Positions 8,715 through 17,955 of a stretch of 64,000 nucleotides of DNA are shown here, in pieces. The DNA comes from Gammaproteobacteria bacterium. GTDB taxonomy: Bacteria; Pseudomonadota; Gammaproteobacteria; Chromatiales; Chromatiaceae. A program made the translations under genes and the position numbers. Below the pieces are notes generated by a model. That model searched no databases. It saw only the letters and a list, made by a program, of their open reading frames with translations, and had not been told where the DNA came from. The DNA lies in contig JAGRGQ010000005.1 of NCBI GenBank assembly GCA_020445405.1, positions 1 to 64,000 of the forward strand, written 5' to 3'. How positions within the stretch are numbered: position 1 is the first letter of the stretch; each line of letters begins with the position of its first letter.

Positions 8715-9743
8715 ATGAGCTCCTCAATTTCCAAAAAAACCTTTGACCTGCCACTCAAGGATGCGCTGTTCGACTATCTCGCCGGCGATGATCTGGCGAA
8801 GTCGTTCGGTAAAGTGGCGCAAGGTCTGTTCATACCAATCATTGCTATGGCGATCTTTCTCGGGCTGTGGGAAGCGGGCGCAAAAAATGTGCAGACGTCT
8901 CTGGGCGTACTGCCGGGACCGGCCAAGGTCTGGGAGCAGACTGTCGGACTCTATCAGGAACACAAGGCGGAGCGGGATAGAGAAGAAGATTTTTATCAGC
9001 GGCTGCAGAAGCGGCTCGACAAAGCGATCGCAGCCGGCAAACCGCAGGAGAAGATCGATAAGCTGAAAAATCGCGAATACACCGGAAAAGAGACCTTCTT
9101 CGATCAAATCCTCACCAGCCTCTGGACCGTGATGGCCGGGTTCATCGCGGCATCGATCATTGCTATTCCGATTGGAATAGTTTGCGGCATGAGCGCCACC
9201 CTCTACGCGGCAATCAACCCACTTATCCAGATTTTCAAGCCGGTCTCACCCTTGGCCTGGTTGCCGCTGGTGACCATTGTGGTTTCTGCAGTCTACGTGT
9301 CGAATGATCCAGCCCTGTCCAAATCGTTTCTGAACTCGGCAATAACGGTCACGCTATGCTGTATCTGGCCCACCATCATCAACACGACTGTCGGTGTTAA
9401 CGGGGTAAACAGGGATCTGCTCAATGTGAGCCGGGTCCTGCGTCTGAACTGGTTCACGAAAACGGTAAAAATTGTGCTGCCCTCAGCGGTGCCCATGATT
9501 TTCACGGGTTTGCGGCTCTCGCTTGGGATCGGCTGGATGGTGCTGATCGCAGCCGAGATGCTGGCGCAGAATCCAGGACTCGGAAAATTTGTCTGGGATG
9601 AGTTTCAGAATGGCAGTTCAAACTCCTTGGCCCGAATAATGGTCGCGGTGCTGGTCATTGGTCTTATCGGGTTCCTGCTCGATCGGGGCATGCTCTCTCT
9701 ACAGCGCTACGTCAGTTGGGATAAGAACGCAATATTGCGATGA
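8715..9743 (+). CDS. nrtB: Nitrate ABC transporter permease
   Basis: A 342-residue inner-membrane permease that carries nitrate from NrtA into the cytoplasm. A membrane segment at about 38-58 is followed by the BPD_transp_1-type core from about residue 130. The ABC-contact (EAA-like) loop lies around LLNVSRVLRLNWFTKTVKI. Between the first segment and the core is a charged, coiled-coil-like insert of roughly 48 residues (about 78-125, rich in Glu, Lys, Arg and Gln), longer than in short NrtB proteins. ATG at 8715 follows a purine-rich AAAGAGAGAA. It sits 143 bases after nrtA in the same operon. Confidence 0.92.
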   Translation: MSSSISKKTFDLPLKDALFDYLAGDDLAKSFGKVAQGLFIPIIAMAIFLGLWEAGAKNVQTSLGVLPGPAKVWEQTVGLYQEHKAERDREEDFYQRLQKRLDKAIAAGKPQEKIDKLKNREYTGKETFFDQILTSLWTVMAGFIAASIIAIPIGIVCGMSATLYAAINPLIQIFKPVSPLAWLPLVTIVVSAVYVSNDPALSKSFLNSAITVTLCCIWPTIINTTVGVNGVNRDLLNVSRVLRLNWFTKTVKIVLPSAVPMIFTGLRLSLGIGWMVLIAAEMLAQNPGLGKFVWDEFQNGSSNSLARIMVAVLVIGLIGFLLDRGMLSLQRYVSWDKNAILR

Positions 9744-9773
9744 TGCCAGAGGGCACGGAAAGAGTAACAGTCA

Positions 9774-11972
9774 ATGAAAAGCTATCTGAATATCGATCAT
9801 GTCAGCATCACGTTCCCGACCGACAAGGGCCCGCTGAATGTACTGAAGGATGTCAATCTACATGTGGAGCAAGGCGAGTTCATCACGCTTATCGGGCATT
9901 CCGGCTGCGGTAAATCGACCGTGCTCAATATTGTCGCAGGCCTGCTGAATGCCACAGAAGGCGGTGTGATCCTGGAGGAGAAAGAGGTCTCCGAACCCGG
10001 TCCCGACCGGGCTGTGGTGTTCCAGACCCATTCCCTGCTGCCGTGGTTGAGTGTTTATGACAACGTGCGTCTGGCGGTGGACCAGGTGTTTAAGAAAACC
10101 AAGTCGAAAGCCGAGCGTCACAAATGGACGCTGCATAATCTTGAGCTGGTCCATATGACGCATGCGCTGGAACGTAAACCCGATGAAATCTCCGGTGGCA
10201 TGAAGCAGCGCGTGGGTATTGCCCGGGCGCTGGCCATGGAACCCAAAGTGCTGTTGATGGACGAGCCATTCGGTGCACTGGATTCCCTGACCCGGACCCA
10301 TATGCAGGATTCGTTGATGGATATCCAGTCCCGGCTCAACAATACCGTGATCATGATTACCCATGACGTGGACGAGGCGGTACTGCTGTCGGATCGCATC
10401 ATCATGATGAGCAATGGCCCCTCTGCCACCATCGGCGAAATTCTGAATATAGAGCTACCCAGGCCCAGGGACAGACTGGTTTTGGCGGAAAATCCGGTAT
10501 ACAACCACTACCGGGCCGAGGTGGTCAAATTCCTGCACGAGCGGCATCAGGCGACGGATGATGCACCGGCTGCAGCGGCGCCGGCCGATTCAGCCAGCGT
10601 GGTAAATCTCTCCGCCTGGCTGGAATCGGCCAAATCTGCCAGCGGACGCTATCTGGAAAAGCCCCAGCTGAACCTGGGATTCATCCCGCTGACCGACTGT
10701 GCACCGCTGGTGATTGCCAACGAGAAGGGCTTTTTCAGGCAGTTGGGGCTGAGTGTGGAGCTCTCCCGGGAGAACTCCTGGGCCAATATCCGCGACAAGG
10801 TGTCGATCGGTATGCTCGACGGTGCTCAGATGCTGGCCGCGATGCCGCTGGCATCGGCAGCAGGCGTGAAGCGTACATCGCCGATGATCACGGCCATGAG
10901 CCTGGATCTGAACGGCAACGGCATCACTGTCTCCGGCGAACTCTACGACCGCCTGCTGGAATCGGGTGGGACGCTCGACTCTCCGATCGGCAGCGGTCGT
11001 GCGCTGAAACAGTTCATCGAACAGAACCGTGCCGCAGGGGGTAAGCCATTGACCTTTGCCACGGTGTTCCCCTATTCATCGCATAACTATCTGCTGCGCT
11101 ACTGGCTGGCGGCATCCGGGATAAACCCCGATGAGGATATTCGGCTGACCGTGGTGCCGCCACCGCAGATGGTCAACTATCTGCAGGCCGGTGTCATCTC
11201 CGGATTCTGTGTCGGCGAACCCTGGAATACGCTGGCCGTCTGCAACGGATTGGGGCGCACGCTGGCGGCCAGTTACGATATCTGGAACAACCATCCCGAG
11301 AAAGTGTTCGGGGTCTCTGCCAGCTGGGCGGCGGCCAATCCCAATACCCATCAGGCGCTGTTGAAGGCGCTGCTCAGGGCCTGCGAGTGGATCGATCAGC
11401 CTGACAACCGGCCCGAGGTCTGTGAAATTCTGAGCCAGGGCCGTTATGTGAATGCACCAAAAGAGATCCTGGAGCAGTCGATGCTGGGCACATTCCGCTT
11501 CGCTCGAGATGAGGCACCCAGGGAGCGAACCGATTTCAATGTCTTTAATCGTTACAGCGCGAACTTTCCCTGGCGCTCTCATGCGGTCTGGTTCCTGAGT
11601 CAGATGATGCGATGGGGCCAGCTGGAGAAAGCGGTAAACTTCAAACGAATCGCCGAACAGGTTTATCGCCCGGAACTCTATCGTCAGGCTGTTGCCGAGC
11701 TGGCGCTCGATTTTCCGGTCGGGGACTACAAGGATGAAGGTGTGCACCCAGCTCCCTGGCGTTTGGAGGGAGACCAGGGCGATCTGGTCATGGGGCCAGA
11801 TCTGTTCTTTGATGGAGCCCGCTTCACTGCCAGTGATCCGGTCGCCTATCTGGAGGGACAGTCATTCAACCATCGGACTGTCGATTTGCAGTTACTTCCT
11901 GAGGCCAATCCCATTGATGCACCGGGCCGGAAACGCAATCGGAGCGTCGCTGGTGAAGAGGTGAACCGATGA
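9774..11972 (+). CDS. nrtC: Nitrate ABC transporter ATPase fused to NrtA-like domain
   Basis: A 732-residue protein of the NrtC layout. Residues 1-265 form an ABC ATPase: Walker A GHSGCGKST near 41-49, signature ISGGMKQR near 138, Walker B VLLMDEP near 159. A linker rich in Ala and Pro leads to an NrtA-like domain (about 298-640) without a signal peptide ([47 protein letters not shown]). In cyanobacterial NrtC this cytoplasmic domain inhibits uptake in response to nitrogen status. NasS, the usual NasT partner, is also a cytoplasmic NrtA homologue, so this domain could serve as the nitrate signal for NasT (inference). The stop overlaps the nirB start by ATGA. Confidence 0.93.
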   Translation: MKSYLNIDHVSITFPTDKGPLNVLKDVNLHVEQGEFITLIGHSGCGKSTVLNIVAGLLNATEGGVILEEKEVSEPGPDRAVVFQTHSLLPWLSVYDNVRLAVDQVFKKTKSKAERHKWTLHNLELVHMTHALERKPDEISGGMKQRVGIARALAMEPKVLLMDEPFGALDSLTRTHMQDSLMDIQSRLNNTVIMITHDVDEAVLLSDRIIMMSNGPSATIGEILNIELPRPRDRLVLAENPVYNHYRAEVVKFLHERHQATDDAPAAAAPADSASVVNLSAWLESAKSASGRYLEKPQLNLGFIPLTDCAPLVIANEKGFFRQLGLSVELSRENSWANIRDKVSIGMLDGAQMLAAMPLASAAGVKRTSPMITAMSLDLNGNGITVSGELYDRLLESGGTLDSPIGSGRALKQFIEQNRAAGGKPLTFATVFPYSSHNYLLRYWLAASGINPDEDIRLTVVPPPQMVNYLQAGVISGFCVGEPWNTLAVCNGLGRTLAASYDIWNNHPEKVFGVSASWAAANPNTHQALLKALLRACEWIDQPDNRPEVCEILSQGRYVNAPKEILEQSMLGTFRFARDEAPRERTDFNVFNRYSANFPWRSHAVWFLSQMMRWGQLEKAVNFKRIAEQVYRPELYRQAVAELALDFPVGDYKDEGVHPAPWRLEGDQGDLVMGPDLFFDGARFTASDPVAYLEGQSFNHRTVDLQLLPEANPIDAPGRKRNRSVAGEEVNR

Positions 11973-14425
11973 TTAGAGAAAAGCTTGTGATGGTCGGCAA
12001 CGGCATGGCTGGTGTGCGTGCCATCGAGGAGCTGCTGAAGCTCGAACCGGAAATGTATCGGATCAGTGTGTTCGGCGCCGAGCCGCACCCCAATTACAAT
12101 CGGATCATGCTCTCGCCCGTGCTGGCGGGAGAGAAGAAGGTGGATGAGATCATTCTCAACAGTCGGGAGTGGTACGCGGAACAGGGTATCGATTTGTATA
12201 CCGGTGATCCGGTGGTGGAGATCGACCGGATCAACCGCAGGGTCAAATCCGCTTCCGGCGTTTCGCTGGATTACGATCGCCTGCTGCTGGCCACAGGCTC
12301 CAATCCCTTCATTATTCCCGTGCCCGGCGCTCATCTGCCGGGGGTGATCGGCTTTCGGGATATTCAGGATGTGGAAGCGATGCTGGAGGCATCCAGGGCA
12401 TACAGCAAGGCGGTGGTGATCGGCGGCGGACTGCTCGGTCTGGAGGCGGCCAACGGTCTGATGAAAAACGGCATGCAGGTTACCGTGGTACACCTGATGG
12501 ATATTCTGATGGAACGCCAACTGGACAAGCCGGCGGCGGAGCTGCTGAAGGCGTCTCTGGAGGCGAACGGCCTGCGCTTCCTTATGCAGGCACAAACCGC
12601 CGCGGTTCTTGGCGAGGAGCGGGTGACCGGTGTGCAGTTTGCCGACGGCTCCAGTGTCGAGGCGGACCTGGTGGTGATGGCCGTCGGCATTCGCCCGAAC
12701 ATGGCGCTTGGCCAAAAGGCCGGGCTCTATTGCGAACGGGGCATAGTCGTAAACGATACCATGCAGACCTACGATCCCCGGATTTATGCCGTGGGCGAGT
12801 GCGTGCAGCACCGGGGCAACTGCTATGGTCTGGTAGCGCCGCTGTTCGAACAGGCCAGGGTCTGCGCCAATCATCTGGCAAGGCTGGGTTACGGCCGATA
12901 CGAGGGTTCGGTGACTTCGACCAAGCTCAAGGTGACCGGCATCGACCTGTTCTCTGCCGGCATGTTCAACGAACAGGACGAGGACGAGACCCTGGTGCTG
13001 CAGGATCCGGCCCAGGGCGTCTACAAAAAGCTGGTGATCCGTGACAACCGGATCAAGGGTGCTGTGATGTATGGGGACACGCTGGATGGCTCCTGGTACT
13101 TCCAGCTGATGCGCGAAGGCACGGATATTTCCGGTTTCCGCAACACCATTTTGTTCGGTCAGCACGATCTGGGGGATGCGGGGCACGGTGACGGGACCCG
13201 CCTGCTCTCTCTGCCGGACGATGCGGAGATCTGCGGTTGCAACGGTGTCTGCAAGGGCGAGATTGTCAACGCGATCACCAGCAAGGGGCTGTTTACACTG
13301 GATGAGGTGCGCGCTCATACCAAAGCTTCCGCCTCCTGCGGTTCCTGCACCGGTCTGGTGGAATCCCTGCTTGCGAGCACGGTCGGTGAAGGCTACTCGG
13401 AAGCGCCGAGCAAAAAGCCGCTGTGCGGTTGCACCGGCCACAGCCACGACGAAGTGATCGGGGTGATCAGGGATCTGAAGCTGAAAAGCATGCCTGCGGT
13501 GCGCGAGGTACTGAACTGGAAGACACCGGACGGCTGTGCCTCCTGCCGCCCGGCGCTCAACTATTATCTGTTGGCGAACTGGCCGGGGGAATACCGGGAC
13601 GATGCCCAATCACGGTTTATCAACGAGCGGGCACACGGCAACATTCAGAAGGACGGCACTTACTCCGTGGTGCCGCGCATGTTCGGTGGACTCTGCACGC
13701 CGGGTGAACTTCGGGCCATCGCGGATGTGGCGGAGAAATTTCGGGTGCCGGAGATCAAGGTTACCGGCGGTCAGCGTATTGATCTGTTTGGCGTGAAGAA
13801 AGAGGATCTGCCGTCCGTGTGGAAGGATCTCTCCGCCGCCGGTTTTGTCTCCGGTCATGCCTACGGCAAGGCCCTGCGTACGGTCAAGACATGCGCCGGC
13901 AAGACCTGGTGCCGTTTCGGCACTCAGAACTCGACCGGGCTCGGTGTCAAACTGGAGACGCTTACCTGGGGCTCATGGATGCCGCATAAGTTCAAGATGG
14001 CGGTTTCCGGCTGCCCCCGCAACTGTGCAGAGGCCACGATCAAGGATTTCGGTGTGGTCTGCGTCGATTCCGGATACGAACTGCATATTGGCGGCAACGG
14101 TGGCATCAAAGTGCGGATTACCGATCTGCTCTGCAAGGTCGGCAGTGAAGAAGAGGTGCTGGAATACTCCGCGGCATTCATCCAGCTCTACCGCGAGGAG
14201 GCGCACTACCTCGAACGCACGGCGCCATGGGTCGAACGGGTCGGCCTGAATTATATCAAGGCCAGGCTGCTGGAAGACGAAACGGGCCGCAGAGCGCTCT
14301 ACGATCGTTTCAGACACAGCCAGCAGTTCTTCCAGGATGATCCCTGGAAGGCACGTGCGGAAGGTGCAGAAGCGCACGAGTTCACGCCATTGCAGATAGC
14401 CGGCCTGGCATCAAATTTGAGTTGA
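11969..14425 (+). CDS. nirB: Assimilatory nitrite reductase [NAD(P)H], large subunit
   Basis: An 818-residue cytoplasmic enzyme that reduces nitrite to ammonium with six electrons. N-terminal FAD and NAD(P) domains (GNGMAGVRAIEEL; GGGLLGLEAANGL) are followed by two BFD-like [2Fe-2S] regions (about 420-469 with CGCNGVC and SCGSC; about 485-534 with CGCTG and CASC). Then comes a ferredoxin-like half domain and the sirohaem/[4Fe-4S] domain, whose ligands are C-x5-C in TCAGKTWC (near 640) and C-x3-C in GCPRNC (near 680). It overlaps nrtC by 4 bases, and nirD follows at once, so the electron path to sirohaem is complete within the pair. Confidence 0.96.
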   Translation: MIREKLVMVGNGMAGVRAIEELLKLEPEMYRISVFGAEPHPNYNRIMLSPVLAGEKKVDEIILNSREWYAEQGIDLYTGDPVVEIDRINRRVKSASGVSLDYDRLLLATGSNPFIIPVPGAHLPGVIGFRDIQDVEAMLEASRAYSKAVVIGGGLLGLEAANGLMKNGMQVTVVHLMDILMERQLDKPAAELLKASLEANGLRFLMQAQTAAVLGEERVTGVQFADGSSVEADLVVMAVGIRPNMALGQKAGLYCERGIVVNDTMQTYDPRIYAVGECVQHRGNCYGLVAPLFEQARVCANHLARLGYGRYEGSVTSTKLKVTGIDLFSAGMFNEQDEDETLVLQDPAQGVYKKLVIRDNRIKGAVMYGDTLDGSWYFQLMREGTDISGFRNTILFGQHDLGDAGHGDGTRLLSLPDDAEICGCNGVCKGEIVNAITSKGLFTLDEVRAHTKASASCGSCTGLVESLLASTVGEGYSEAPSKKPLCGCTGHSHDEVIGVIRDLKLKSMPAVREVLNWKTPDGCASCRPALNYYLLANWPGEYRDDAQSRFINERAHGNIQKDGTYSVVPRMFGGLCTPGELRAIADVAEKFRVPEIKVTGGQRIDLFGVKKEDLPSVWKDLSAAGFVSGHAYGKALRTVKTCAGKTWCRFGTQNSTGLGVKLETLTWGSWMPHKFKMAVSGCPRNCAEATIKDFGVVCVDSGYELHIGGNGGIKVRITDLLCKVGSEEEVLEYSAAFIQLYREEAHYLERTAPWVERVGLNYIKARLLEDETGRRALYDRFRHSQQFFQDDPWKARAEGAEAHEFTPLQIAGLASNLS

Positions 14426-14430
14426 AAACT

Positions 14431-14781
14431 ATGAATGATTGGATTGCCGTTGCCCGGTTGGACGAAATTCCCAGGCTGGGCGCAAGAAAGATTGTCACTG
14501 ACACGGTGGAGATCGCGCTGTTCCGTAACAGCAACGATCAGGTGTTCGCAATCAGGGATCGTTGCCCGCATAAGGGAGGGCCGCTATCCCAGGGCATTGT
14601 GTATGGAACGTCCGTGAGTTGTCCGCTGCACAACTGGAGGATCGATCTGGCCAGCGGTGAAGCAATGGGGCCGGACCAGGGGTGTGTCACCACCTATCCT
14701 GTGAAAGTCGAGCAGGGACGTATTTACCTTTCGACAGTGGTCGATCAGACAGCTGTGGGATCCGATGCCGGCAGTCGTTAA
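14431..14781 (+). CDS. nirD: Nitrite reductase small subunit, Rieske-type
   Basis: A 116-residue partner of NirB with a Rieske [2Fe-2S] fold. Cluster ligands are visible as C-P-H (near 45) and C-P-L-H (near 64). ATG at 14431, giving MNDWIAVARLDEIP, is preferred over an upstream TTG at 14422. The gene begins 5 bases after nirB and overlaps nasA by 17 bases, so it is tightly coupled. Many assimilatory NirD proteins keep the cluster ligands, as this one does. Confidence 0.94.
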   Translation: MNDWIAVARLDEIPRLGARKIVTDTVEIALFRNSNDQVFAIRDRCPHKGGPLSQGIVYGTSVSCPLHNWRIDLASGEAMGPDQGCVTTYPVKVEQGRIYLSTVVDQTAVGSDAGSR

Positions 14782-17446
14782 AAGTACCTGTCCCTATTGT
14801 GGCGTTGGCTGTGGTTTACGCATAGAGGCGCAGGCAGACGGCGAATGGTTGATCAGGGGTGACGATGGGCATCCGGCAAATTTCGGTCGGCTCTGTTCCA
14901 AGGGTACGGCGCTGAATGAGACGCTGGGTTTCGAGGGGCGTCTGACCACGCCACTGATCAATGGGCGCGAGGCAGACTGGGATCAGGCACTGGACCTGAT
15001 CGCGGACCGATTTCGCCGGGTTATCGATGATCATGGACCGAATGCTGTTGCGTTCTATGTTTCGGGGCAATTGTTGACCGAGGACTATTATGTAGCCAAC
15101 AAGCTGATGAAAGGATTTATCGGCTCGGGAAACATCGACACCAATTCACGACTCTGTATGTCCTCGTCGGTGGCAGGCCATAAACGGGCCTTCGGGTCCG
15201 ATACCGTACCCGGTTGTTATCAGGATTTTGAGCAGGCCGATCTGATCGTACTGACCGGTTCGAACACCGCCTGGTGCCATCCCGTGCTCTATCGACGCAT
15301 CGCCAGGGCCAGGGAGGCAAGGCCGGAAATGCGTGTGGTGGTTATAGATCCACGGGAGACGGCGACCTGTGATCTGGCTGATCTGCATCTTCCACTGAAA
15401 GCGGGCAGTGACAGTGTTCTGTTCAGTGGCCTGCTGGGTTGGCTGCATGACAATGACTGCATTGATGGTGATTTCGTGCAGCAACATACGGAGGGTTCGG
15501 AAGCAGCACTGCAGGCGGCTCACTGGTACGCACCTTCAACCGCGGCAGTCGCGGAACATTGCGGACTCGATCCGCAAAAAGTCCGGATGTTCTATCGCTG
15601 GTTTTCCGAAACCGCTAAAACCGTGACCCTCTACTCCCAGGGCATCAATCAAACCTCCAGTGGCACCGACAAGGTCAACGCAATCATAAACTGTCATCTG
15701 TTCACCGGTCGGATCGGCAAGCCGGGTGCCGGCCCTTTTTCCATCACCGGACAGCCCAATGCGATGGGTGGGCGTGAAGTCGGGGCGCTTTCCAATCAAC
15801 TGGCCTGCCATATGGAGCTGGAAAATGAACGACACCGGGAACTGGTGGCACGTTTCTGGCGAAGCCCAAACCTTGCCAGGGAACCCGGGCTCAAAGCCGT
15901 GGATATGTTTCATGCGGTGGAGCGGGGGGAGATCAAAGCGCTCTGGATCATGGCCACCAATCCCGCGGTTACGCTGCCGGATGTAAATCAGGTTCATCGC
16001 GCATTGGATAGGTGCGAATTGCTCGTGGTGTCTGAGAATATGCGCTGGACGGATACCACCGCCTATGCGGACGTGCTGCTGCCCGCACAAACCTGGGGTG
16101 AAAAAGATGGCACGGTAACCAATTCGGAGCGTCGTATCAGCCGGCAGCAGCGCTTTCTCACACCCCTGGGTCAGAGCATGCCGGATTGGTGGATTATTTC
16201 CCAAGTGGCGACACGCCTCGGTTATCCCGGCTTCGAGTATGCGTCCAGTCATGAGATCTTTGTCGAATACGCCAGCCTTTCTGGTTATGAAAACGGGGGT
16301 GTTCGGGATTTCGATATTTCCGGTCTGAGCGGGTTCTCGGCAGCAGACTACGAACGTATGCAGAGCGTTCAGTGGCCGGTGCGGCACGGTTCTCCGCAAG
16401 GGACGCACCGCCTGTTCGCGGATGGTCGGTTCTACACCCCGGATCGTAAAGCAAAATTCCAGGCGGTGGTGCCCCGGCCTCCGGGACATATGCTGAATCC
16501 GGACTATCCTCTGGTGCTGAATACAGGCCGGGTGCGCGACCAGTGGCATACCATGTCGCGGACAGGAAAATCACCCAGGCTCGCAGGACGTGATCCCGAA
16601 CCGTTTCTCGAAATCAATCCGCTCGATGCCGGACGGTATGCGGTTGATGAAGATGAGTTGGTCAGAGTCAGCAGCCACTGGGGTGAAGTTGTCCTGCGGG
16701 CAAGAATTACCGAGCGGCAGAAAGCGGGAACCGTTTTCGCTCCTATGCATTGGAACGACCAATTCGCCAGCAATGCCAGGGTTGGCGCGCTTGTGAATCC
16801 AGTGACGGATCCCATCTCGGGCCAGCCGGAATTCAAGCATACCCCGGTTGTCATTACGCCGTATCGTCCAGCCTGGCAGGGTTTTCTTTTAACCCGGCGG
16901 GCAGCAGTGGTTATGCAACATGCAAGTTTGTGGACGCGGGCCCGCCGGGAGGGCCTCTGGCACTACGAGCTGGCTGGAGAGGAATTGGCAGAGGACTGGT
17001 CTGATTTGGCCCGCAAATTATCTGGCTCTGATCAGCGGGATGCAGAGTGGGCGGAAATGATGGACCGGGCAGGCGGACAATACCGTGGAGTCAGTATAAT
17101 CGACGGATCACTCGAAGCTTGTCTGTTTATAGGGCCGGACCACAAGCTGCCGGCACGTGATTGGCTGGTGCAGCTGTTTTCCAGGTCAACATTGACATCT
17201 CAGGAGAGAATGCGCCTGTTGGCGGGCTCCCCGGCTGCGAACGAACAGGATGCGGGAAGGACTATCTGTGCCTGTTTCAATGTGGGGGAAAATACATTGA
17301 TCAACGGAATTTGTGATAAAGGCCTGGTCACGATTGAAGCGATTGGCAAGACGCTTCAGGCGGGCACCAACTGTGGATCATGCCTGTCCGAAATAAACAC
17401 GCTCATCAACCGCTGTACCCAACCGGGTGCGCTTAAACTTCAATAA
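14765..17446 (+). CDS. nasA: Assimilatory nitrate reductase, catalytic subunit
   Basis: An 893-residue cytoplasmic molybdoenzyme converting nitrate to nitrite. The N-terminal [4Fe-4S] ligands are Cys9, Cys12, Cys16 and Cys44. The Mo-bis-MGD domains follow (for example SRLCMSSSVAGHKRAFG, NTGRVRDQWHTMSRTG). A C-terminal BFD-like [2Fe-2S] domain (about 833-885; CACFNVGE, NCGSC) is the usual extension in NasA types. No separate NasC/NasB diaphorase subunit is encoded here, so electrons may enter through that C-terminal domain from NirB or a ferredoxin (inference). It is the last gene of the operon. Confidence 0.95.
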   Translation: MPAVVKSTCPYCGVGCGLRIEAQADGEWLIRGDDGHPANFGRLCSKGTALNETLGFEGRLTTPLINGREADWDQALDLIADRFRRVIDDHGPNAVAFYVSGQLLTEDYYVANKLMKGFIGSGNIDTNSRLCMSSSVAGHKRAFGSDTVPGCYQDFEQADLIVLTGSNTAWCHPVLYRRIARAREARPEMRVVVIDPRETATCDLADLHLPLKAGSDSVLFSGLLGWLHDNDCIDGDFVQQHTEGSEAALQAAHWYAPSTAAVAEHCGLDPQKVRMFYRWFSETAKTVTLYSQGINQTSSGTDKVNAIINCHLFTGRIGKPGAGPFSITGQPNAMGGREVGALSNQLACHMELENERHRELVARFWRSPNLAREPGLKAVDMFHAVERGEIKALWIMATNPAVTLPDVNQVHRALDRCELLVVSENMRWTDTTAYADVLLPAQTWGEKDGTVTNSERRISRQQRFLTPLGQSMPDWWIISQVATRLGYPGFEYASSHEIFVEYASLSGYENGGVRDFDISGLSGFSAADYERMQSVQWPVRHGSPQGTHRLFADGRFYTPDRKAKFQAVVPRPPGHMLNPDYPLVLNTGRVRDQWHTMSRTGKSPRLAGRDPEPFLEINPLDAGRYAVDEDELVRVSSHWGEVVLRARITERQKAGTVFAPMHWNDQFASNARVGALVNPVTDPISGQPEFKHTPVVITPYRPAWQGFLLTRRAAVVMQHASLWTRARREGLWHYELAGEELAEDWSDLARKLSGSDQRDAEWAEMMDRAGGQYRGVSIIDGSLEACLFIGPDHKLPARDWLVQLFSRSTLTSQERMRLLAGSPAANEQDAGRTICACFNVGENTLINGICDKGLVTIEAIGKTLQAGTNCGSCLSEINTLINRCTQPGALKLQ

Positions 17447-17557
17447 TTTTGTTGCTGGCCGTTGGCTGTATCCAAAAGTGGCTGCATCCCCATTATCCAT
17501 CCGTCAAATCCTGGCCGCATCATCAGAATACAAATATCGCCGTGAAGACCCACCCAT

Positions 17558-17574
17558 CGCACAGCATTTGTGCA
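17558..17574 (+). promoter_or_regulatory. Putative NtrC enhancer site, second copy
   Basis: CGCACAGCATTTGTGCA, identical to 6772-6788, about 145 bases upstream of the second sigma-54 promoter. Confidence 0.65.
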
Positions 17575-17717
17575 CACTGATCAAATAACCTCCCTCATCC
17601 CGAAAAACCAGGTGTTCCGGAATAAGGATATTCGGGGCATCCCTGATATTAAAATTCATCGGAAATCAGGTGGTTGAAGTGGCTTGGGCGAAATTGGCCC
17701 GAATCGGAGCTGTGCAA

Positions 17718-17733
17718 TGGCACATTGGTTGCT
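17718..17733 (+). promoter_or_regulatory. Sigma-54 promoter, second copy
   Basis: TGGCACATTGGTTGCT, identical to the promoter at 6933-6948 even though bases on both sides differ. It would transcribe from about 17743 into the second leader. Confidence 0.85.
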
Positions 17734-17742
17734 AGAGTATTT

Positions 17743-17892
17743 GACAGCAACCGTCTCAGTATCAGGCGCAGTACGCGGCGGACTCGCAGTGAGTAACGGT
17801 TCACGATCCTCGACCATGGTTGGTTCATTGCCGGTAATGGTGCCCACAATCAGACGGCTCTCCTCCTTACGCCTGATTGTGGGTTTTTTTTT
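17743..17892 (+). ncRNA. Orphan second ANTAR-type leader RNA
   Basis: A predicted RNA of about 150 nt from the second promoter to the second terminator. Hairpin P2 survives with stem GACC (17812-17815) / GGTT (17822-17825) and hexaloop ATGGTT, which keeps A1 and G4. P1 looks degraded: AGTAC (17770-17774) faces GGACT (17780-17784) with one mismatch and a 5-base loop lacking the A/G pattern. No intact gene follows the terminator. It may be a relic, or a free RNA that titrates NasT, by analogy with the ANTAR-binding EutX/Rli55 RNAs. Confidence 0.6.
17843..17892 (+). terminator. Second leader terminator with compensatory change
   Basis: Stem CCCACAATCAG (17843-17853) / CTGATTGTGGG (17873-17883) followed by nine T residues. 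Against copy 1 a C-G pair has become T-A, both partners having changed, so the 11-bp stem remains perfect. Confidence 0.92.
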
Positions 17893-17955
17893 GCCGGAAA
17901 TGTACGTTGTTGATGGTGATGCGGCATCCGATTTTAATTGCGGAAAGAAGTGCGA

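Noticed and set aside
11846-13609. 587-codon leftward frame across nirB
   Set aside because: Antisense shadow. nirB has every cofactor motif on the other strand.
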